Of a stretch of DNA of 64,000 bases, positions 59,370 to 64,000 are shown in pieces. The first letter of the stretch is position 1; each line of letters opens with the position of its first letter. Origin of the DNA: UBA2137 sp963740205 (GTDB taxonomy: Bacteria; Pseudomonadota; Alphaproteobacteria; Micavibrionales; Micavibrionaceae); NCBI GenBank assembly GCA_963740205.1, contig CAVUDD010000001.1, positions 1 to 64,000 on the forward strand, read 5' to 3'. Under the pieces are notes generated by a model, which made no database searches, was not told the origin of the DNA, and saw only the letters and a list, made by a program, of their open reading frames with translations. Both the position numbers and the translations under genes were made by a program.

Positions 59370-60701
59370 TTAGTCAAATCTTTCTCGTATAGACTCAAGG
59401 GCCATACCTAATTGTCCCAAATAGACATCAAAATTGCCTTGTCCAGGGAGAGGGATGTGGCGAACTTTATCAAAGTCTGTATGTGTCTTTTTCCAGTCAT
59501 TTTTGATTGAGCGGGCAATTAAAGCGGAGAGGCTATGGGTTAAATTAACACCATGTCCAGAGTAGCCGCCCATGTAATAAATTTTCCCATCTTGTGAACC
59601 AACATAGGGTAGATAGTTTGATGTTACGCCAATATAGCCACCCCATACGTGGGATATAGGTTTTTCAGCAATTTGTGGAAATATGTCTCTTATGGAGGTT
59701 TGGCAAAGGGCTATAATTTTTTCTTCGGTGTTTATTAGGTCGTTATTTGGGCGAATATTATCGCCACCACCAATAATAAGACGATTATCGATTGTCTTGC
59801 GATAAAATAATAACTTTCCTGAATATTCGCTGACACACACATCGGAAGGTATAATATCTTCTGACCCGGTGAGAGGCTCTGTGGCAACCATCGCATTGCG
59901 AATTAAAACGTATTTTCTTCGTAATTGTGGCATCAACGTTCCAAGATATGAATCACCACACATGACCATTTTATTGGTTTTTATTTTTGCTTTTGGCGTA
60001 ACGACATTTATGTGTGCGCCGTCTTTATCAAAATGAACGCAAGGAGTTTCTTCAAAAATCGAGACGCCTCTTTTGATGAGATATGCTTTAAGGGCATATA
60101 AATACTTTAAAGGGTGAAAGTGATAAGCATTTTCATCAAAAGTACCACCTACATAGTAATCCTTATTACTGCCTAGCAACTCACAGACGTCATTTTGTGA
60201 TTTATAACTAACGGGGTATCCAATACTTTCCCTCAAGGACATTTTTTTATCTATTGATTTTTGAGAGAAGCCTTCTGGTTCAATAGTAGAAAGATAGCCC
60301 GATTTTAAATCACAATCTATCTCAAGGTCCTTGATTGTTTTTGTGATAAAATGAATGCCTTCCATAGATATGTCGTAGAGATTTTTTGTAATCTCATAAC
60401 CATATTTTCTGTTCATTCTAGAAAGTGTGGCCATGAGACCAGGTAAAATCTCACCACCGTTGCGACCGGAGGCTCCCCATCCTATGTGATGTCTCTCAAT
60501 GATGGTTATTTTGAGTGATGTTGTTTGAATAAGATGCAATGCAGTTGCCAGACCAGATAGTCCGCCACCAACAATAAGAACATCACATTCGTGAGGGCTT
60601 TCCAATCTCTTACCGATAGTATTCTTTGCTGTTGCGCGATAATAATTTCTATCAGAGGTGAAGACATCATCGTAAATAAGCTGAGGTATAATTTTAGACA
60701 T
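59370..60701 (-). CDS. FAD-dependent amine/amino-acid oxidase (DAO; PuuB-like)
   Basis: 443 aa. Rossmann FAD site CDVLIVGGGLSGLATALHLI at about residues 40-59, then IIERHHIGWGASGRNGGEIL, a typical DAO/glycine-oxidase signature; near the C-terminus SHVWGGYIGVTSNYLPYVG and YMGGYSGHGVNLTHSL close the FAD pocket. It resembles gamma-glutamylputrescine oxidase and related enzymes that oxidise amines, but the substrate cannot be fixed. Start ATG at 60701. It stands alone, convergent with the RND operon. Confidence 0.87.
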   Translation of the reverse strand: MSKIIPQLIYDDVFTSDRNYYRATAKNTIGKRLESPHECDVLIVGGGLSGLATALHLIQTTSLKITIIERHHIGWGASGRNGGEILPGLMATLSRMNRKYGYEITKNLYDISMEGIHFITKTIKDLEIDCDLKSGYLSTIEPEGFSQKSIDKKMSLRESIGYPVSYKSQNDVCELLGSNKDYYVGGTFDENAYHFHPLKYLYALKAYLIKRGVSIFEETPCVHFDKDGAHINVVTPKAKIKTNKMVMCGDSYLGTLMPQLRRKYVLIRNAMVATEPLTGSEDIIPSDVCVSEYSGKLLFYRKTIDNRLIIGGGDNIRPNNDLINTEEKIIALCQTSIRDIFPQIAEKPISHVWGGYIGVTSNYLPYVGSQDGKIYYMGGYSGHGVNLTHSLSALIARSIKNDWKKTHTDFDKVRHIPLPGQGNFDVYLGQLGMALESIRERFD

Positions 60702-60779
60702 TATAAAGTTATATTATATTTAAAAATAAGTGTCACCTTGTCTTATAGCGTTTGAAGCCTTTATTTATCTATTAACTGA

Positions 60780-61181
60780 TTAGGCTTTAACTTTATTACA
60801 GATGAAAAAAACATAACCAAAAAATAGCATAAAGAGAAAATCATTAGGACCATAAATTGTATAAAAGATACCTGATAAAATATCTTTCTCGTATATGTCT
60901 GTTAAGGGTTTCGATGAGATGAAATTCAGCCAAGCAATTACGTAGACCAGTTTTTCAATAGCAAACACACCTATTAACCAACGAACTTTTGCATGCGTTT
61001 TATAAACTGCGATGTATGCCAACCCCCACAAAACTATAGATATTAATCCAAAGAAGTTCATGACGGATGGTTGTGTTTCCATCATGATATGATTCGTGAA
61101 AAATATGGAGCATATCAGCACACCTAGAATATTACTCAGTCCTGCAAATATAAATCCTTTTTCAATAATATTTTTAGGCAT
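60780..61181 (-). CDS. Small four-helix membrane protein of unknown function
   Basis: 133 aa with hydrophobic segments at about 10-30, 42-60, 68-88 and 108-127 (FGLISIVLWGLAYIAVY; WLIGVFAIEKLVYVIAWLNF). No motif is recognised. ATG at 61181 follows AGGAAA. It is 79 bases downstream of nothing on its own strand and is transcribed towards the oxidase gene, perhaps with it. Confidence 0.6.
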   Translation of the reverse strand: MPKNIIEKGFIFAGLSNILGVLICSIFFTNHIMMETQPSVMNFFGLISIVLWGLAYIAVYKTHAKVRWLIGVFAIEKLVYVIAWLNFISSKPLTDIYEKDILSGIFYTIYGPNDFLFMLFFGYVFFICNKVKA

Positions 61182-61389
61182 GATATTTCCTATGTAATGA
61201 AAGTAATATGTACGCTATTAACTAGTGACTTAAGGCAAATTAAAGTCAATAAGAAAAGAAAAAACATATTTTCATAACTTAAGGTAATCTAATTGCTTAT
61301 ATCCTGAGGTATAACCTTTTTATATCTTGACTTATTGACATGAGTAAGAGAAAAGAAGGCGTAGTTTTAATAGGGAAAAACTGTAGGCC

Positions 61390-61617
61390 ATGCAAGCTCT
61401 ACAAGCTTTGACAGATTTATATTTGAGTACCGGTTCACCAATGTGCGTTGAATCACTTCAGCCTGTATTTAATCAGGCAGTAGATGACTTGTATTATCAA
61501 GCACAAGATGATGATGGATATAATCCTACATATTATAGGTTGAAGAAGGGTAGCAAAAGTGGATGGGGCGGGGCCTCATGTAAACATCCATTAAATAAGC
61601 GTCCGTACACCATCTAG
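61390..61617 (+). CDS. Hypothetical 75-aa protein
   Basis: A short soluble protein (MQALQALTDLYLSTGSP, then AVDDLYYQAQDDDGYNPTYY and a basic, Gly-rich end). Codon-like composition, an isolated position and a strong terminator overlapping its stop suggest a real small gene. No family is recognised. The 208 bases before it (61182-61389) contain nothing else obvious. Confidence 0.5.
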   Translation: MQALQALTDLYLSTGSPMCVESLQPVFNQAVDDLYYQAQDDDGYNPTYYRLKKGSKSGWGGASCKHPLNKRPYTI

Positions 61618-61632
61618 TAAGATGGTTTTTTT
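61609..61632 (+). terminator. Rho-independent terminator
   Basis: Stem ACCATCT / AGATGGT with a four-base loop AGTA followed by seven T's. The stop codon of the small gene (TAG at 61615) lies inside the stem. Confidence 0.85.
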
Positions 61633-61721
61633 ATGTCTTCTTGATGCTATTGTTGATCTATTATCAATTCCCCTTATCTCTGTATTAGATTTTAAATTCA
61701 CTTAAGAAAGAAAAGTAGAAG

Positions 61722-62828
61722 ATGAAAACCAAAGCTGCAATCGCCTATAAAGCTGGAAGTCCACTTGTAATTGAAGAAGTTGATCTAGAAGGCCCCCAGC
61801 ATGGTGAGGTTTTGATTGAAAATATGGCAACCGGTGTTTGTCATACGGATGCCTTTACATTATCAGGAGATGATCCAGAGGGTGCCTTCCCAGCTATTTT
61901 AGGACATGAAGGTGCTGGTATTGTTCGCGAGGTCGGTGCGGGTGTAACGTCTGTGAAAGTTGGAGATCATGTTATTCCCCTCTATACCCCCGAATGCAGA
62001 AGCTGTGATTTCTGCCTTAATCCCAAAACCAATCTTTGTCAGTCTATTCGTTCAACGCAGGGGCAGGGACTTATGCCTGATGGGACAAGTCGTTTTTCAA
62101 TTAATGGCGAAAAGATATTACATTATATGGGAACATCTACTTTTTCCAATTTCACTGTTTTACCAGAAATAGCGGTTGCTAAAGTTCGACAAGATGCACC
62201 CTTTGACAAGATTTGTTATATCGGTTGTGGCGTAACAACTGGAATAGGAGCGGTTGTTTTTGATGCAAAGGTCGAACCTGGATCAACGGTTGCTGTTTTT
62301 GGCTTGGGAGGAATTGGTCTTAATGTTTTGCAAGGCGCAAGAATGGTTGGTGCCAGTAGAATTATTGGTATCGACATTAACGAAGATAAAGTTGAACTGG
62401 CCAAAAAATTTGGAATGACGGATTTTATAAATCCTAAGAAAACACCCAATGTTGTTGAGGCGATTTGCGATCTTACCAATGGTGGAGTTGATTACAGTTT
62501 CGAGTGTATTGGTAATGTTGATGTTATGCGCCAAGCCCTAGAATGCTGTCATAAAGGATGGGGTGAGAGCATTATTATTGGTGTTGCCGGCGCTGGTAAG
62601 GAAATTGCTACGCGCCCGTTTCAACTTGTAACGGGTCGTGTTTGGCGTGGTTCTGCTTTTGGCGGAGCAAGGGGACGTACTGATGTTCCCAAGATTGTTG
62701 ATTGGTATATGGATGGTAAAATCAAAATTGACGATATGATAACGCATACTATGCCTTTAGAAGAAATCAACACAGCCTTTGATTTAATGCATGAAGGTAA
62801 AAGCATAAGAAGTGTGGTGATTTATTAA
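61722..62828 (+). CDS. frmA: S-(hydroxymethyl)glutathione dehydrogenase / class III alcohol dehydrogenase
   Basis: 368 aa, the usual length. Catalytic zinc site in GVCHTDAFTLSGDDPEG and GHEGAGIV, structural zinc Cys in PECRSCDFCLNPKTNLC, and NAD site VFGLGGIGLNVLQGARMVGA. It oxidises the formaldehyde-glutathione adduct to S-formylglutathione. ATG after AAGAAAGAAAAG. The fghA start overlaps its stop (TAATG), so the pathway is a two-gene operon. Confidence 0.96.
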   Translation: MKTKAAIAYKAGSPLVIEEVDLEGPQHGEVLIENMATGVCHTDAFTLSGDDPEGAFPAILGHEGAGIVREVGAGVTSVKVGDHVIPLYTPECRSCDFCLNPKTNLCQSIRSTQGQGLMPDGTSRFSINGEKILHYMGTSTFSNFTVLPEIAVAKVRQDAPFDKICYIGCGVTTGIGAVVFDAKVEPGSTVAVFGLGGIGLNVLQGARMVGASRIIGIDINEDKVELAKKFGMTDFINPKKTPNVVEAICDLTNGGVDYSFECIGNVDVMRQALECCHKGWGESIIIGVAGAGKEIATRPFQLVTGRVWRGSAFGGARGRTDVPKIVDWYMDGKIKIDDMITHTMPLEEINTAFDLMHEGKSIRSVVIY

Positions 62829-63685
62829 TGGAGAAAATCGAATCTCATAAATGTTTCGGCGGTGTTCTTAGTGTTTATGAACATGAAAGTGATTGTCTGA
62901 AATCCACTATGAAATTCTCTGTCTTTTTGCCTGAAAATGCAGAAAGGCAAAACGTGCCTTTTATAACCTTCTTATCAGGTCTGACCTGCACACATGAGAA
63001 TTTTACACACAAAGCGGGCGCCTATCAAAAAGCAGCCGAAATGAGCCTAGCAATTATCGCCCCTGATACTTCCCCGCGCGGAGAAGATGTTCCAGATGAA
63101 CCCAATTCTTATGATTTCGGTAAGGGTGCTAGTTTTTATATAAATGCTACTGAAAACCCATGGGCAGAGCATTACCAGATGGAAACTTACATTACTGAAG
63201 AATTACAGAGTTTAGTCTGCAATCAATTGCCTTTAAATAAAGAATCTCAGGGCATATGCGGACATTCTATGGGTGGTCACGGCGCTTTAACACTGTTCCT
63301 GAAACATTCTAAGTTATACAAATCAGTATCTGCTTTTTCTCCTATAGTGGCACCCGCACAGGTTCCTTGGGGACGAAAGGCATTTGCGCGCTATCTTGGT
63401 CAAAATGAAGAGGCGTGGAAAAAACATGATGCCACAGAACTGGTTTCACAAGTCCAGGATGCATCTAACCAACCTGAAATTCTTATTGATCAGGGATTAA
63501 GTGATCAATTTCTATTAGAGCAATTAAGACCTGAAATTTTTAAGGAAGCCTGTCATAGGGTGGGTCAAAAATTAAATCTTCGCCTTCATGAAGGATACGA
63601 TCATAGCTATTACTTTATTCAAAGTTTTATTGATGACCATATTACGCATCACGCCAAGATTTTAAACAGGATCAGCGATAACTAG
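62828..63685 (+). CDS. fghA: S-formylglutathione hydrolase
   Basis: 285 aa, alpha/beta-hydrolase of the esterase D family. The oxyanion region is FLSGLTCTHENF, the nucleophile is Ser in GHSMGGHGAL, and the catalytic His lies in GYDHSYYFIQSFIDDH. It hydrolyses S-formylglutathione to formate and glutathione, completing detoxification after FrmA. Starts with a one-base overlap with frmA and its 3' end overlaps the convergent permease by 24 bases. Confidence 0.95.
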   Translation: MEKIESHKCFGGVLSVYEHESDCLKSTMKFSVFLPENAERQNVPFITFLSGLTCTHENFTHKAGAYQKAAEMSLAIIAPDTSPRGEDVPDEPNSYDFGKGASFYINATENPWAEHYQMETYITEELQSLVCNQLPLNKESQGICGHSMGGHGALTLFLKHSKLYKSVSAFSPIVAPAQVPWGRKAFARYLGQNEEAWKKHDATELVSQVQDASNQPEILIDQGLSDQFLLEQLRPEIFKEACHRVGQKLNLRLHEGYDHSYYFIQSFIDDHITHHAKILNRISDN

Positions 63686-64000
63686 TCTGCGAACATTTTT
63701 GCGTCTGCGATTTGAGAAGGCAAGAATAATTCCTGAAAATGTCACTATGATTGCACCAATTGTCATGTAGTAATCTGGCAAATTACCAAATATCATATAG
63801 CCAAATATCAATCCCCATAATAACTGAGAGTAGTGGGTTGCACTTACCATCGCAACCGGTGCCTTGGCATAGGCAAACACGGAAAATACAACGCCAAAAA
63901 TGACGGTAACCGCTGCAATAGTAAGGTTAAATATATCTAAGAAACCAACACTCATAACGTTATCGGAAATAAAAAATAATGAGATCACTAAACTTATTAT
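63662..64000 (-). CDS. EamA/DMT-family permease, C-terminal part
   Basis: The frame is open through the window edge; the visible about 112 residues are the last four helices of a drug/metabolite transporter: LTIAAVTVIFGVVFSVFAYA, SATHYSQLLWGLIFGYMIFG and YYMTIGAIIVTFSGIILAFS followed by a basic tail. Substrate unknown. It converges on fghA. Confidence 0.8.
   Translation of the reverse strand: MISLVISLFFISDNVMSVGFLDIFNLTIAAVTVIFGVVFSVFAYAKAPVAMVSATHYSQLLWGLIFGYMIFGNLPDYYMTIGAIIVTFSGIILAFSNRRRKNVRRLVIADPV

Overview
The window looks like chromosome from a moderately AT-rich alphaproteobacterium. This rests on the ligase-associated DNA-repair cluster (ligase, MBL exonuclease, Lhr-type helicase, PdeM), the glutathione-dependent FrmA/FghA formaldehyde pathway, the czc/cop gene types and a DUF5681/methylase pair. 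The genus cannot be named from sequence alone.

Region 1 (about 1-24,065) is a heavy-metal island. It carries two paralogous copper modules, each with an APC permease, multicopper oxidase CopA, outer-membrane CopB, a DUF305 protein and a glutaredoxin-MauE protein. Copy 1 also has a copper P-type ATPase; copy 2 also has DUF2231, TRASH-like, ion-channel and Cys-pair proteins. Between them lie an IS6-family element, a truncated methylase with a DUF5681 protein, and a czcCBA plus czcD efflux locus. The island ends at a 3' fragment of a tRNA-Trp gene, a typical integration scar.

Region 2 (24,150-30,673) holds a 2OG-Fe(II) oxygenase. Opposite to it are a cN-I type 5'-nucleotidase and a very large nuclease that joins a duplicated N-terminal domain, an RNase J-like MBL/beta-CASP region and an ExoI (SbcB)-like DEDDh exonuclease. 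This fusion is the most novel object in the window.

Region 3 (30,885-44,680) is an accessory surface-adhesin region. It contains a serine-recombinase remnant, an HTH-Fic pair with palindromic operators, a GIY-YIG protein, an RTX/C-type-lectin/PA14 adhesin and a divergent two-partner secretion pair (TpsB/TpsA). Three direct copies of a 29-bp repeat, one being the 3' end of the recombinase remnant, sit at the module borders. An IS6 relic closes the region.

Region 4 (44,688-64,000) is housekeeping-like: aldehyde dehydrogenase, the ligase-associated repair cluster, a DUF457 hydrolase, an RND efflux operon (adaptor, pump, outer-membrane factor), a DAO-type oxidase, frmA-fghA and an EamA permease running off the end.

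Many reading frames are broken by single bases. More than twenty resolvable breaks are net +1, and most look like one extra base in a short homopolymer while the protein on either side stays well conserved. Others, mainly in the first 420 bp and the start of the first copA, are deletions. Sequence or consensus error is the simplest reading for most of the +1 cases; true decay is more likely for the permease and copA copy-1 N-termini and the second glutaredoxin C-terminus.
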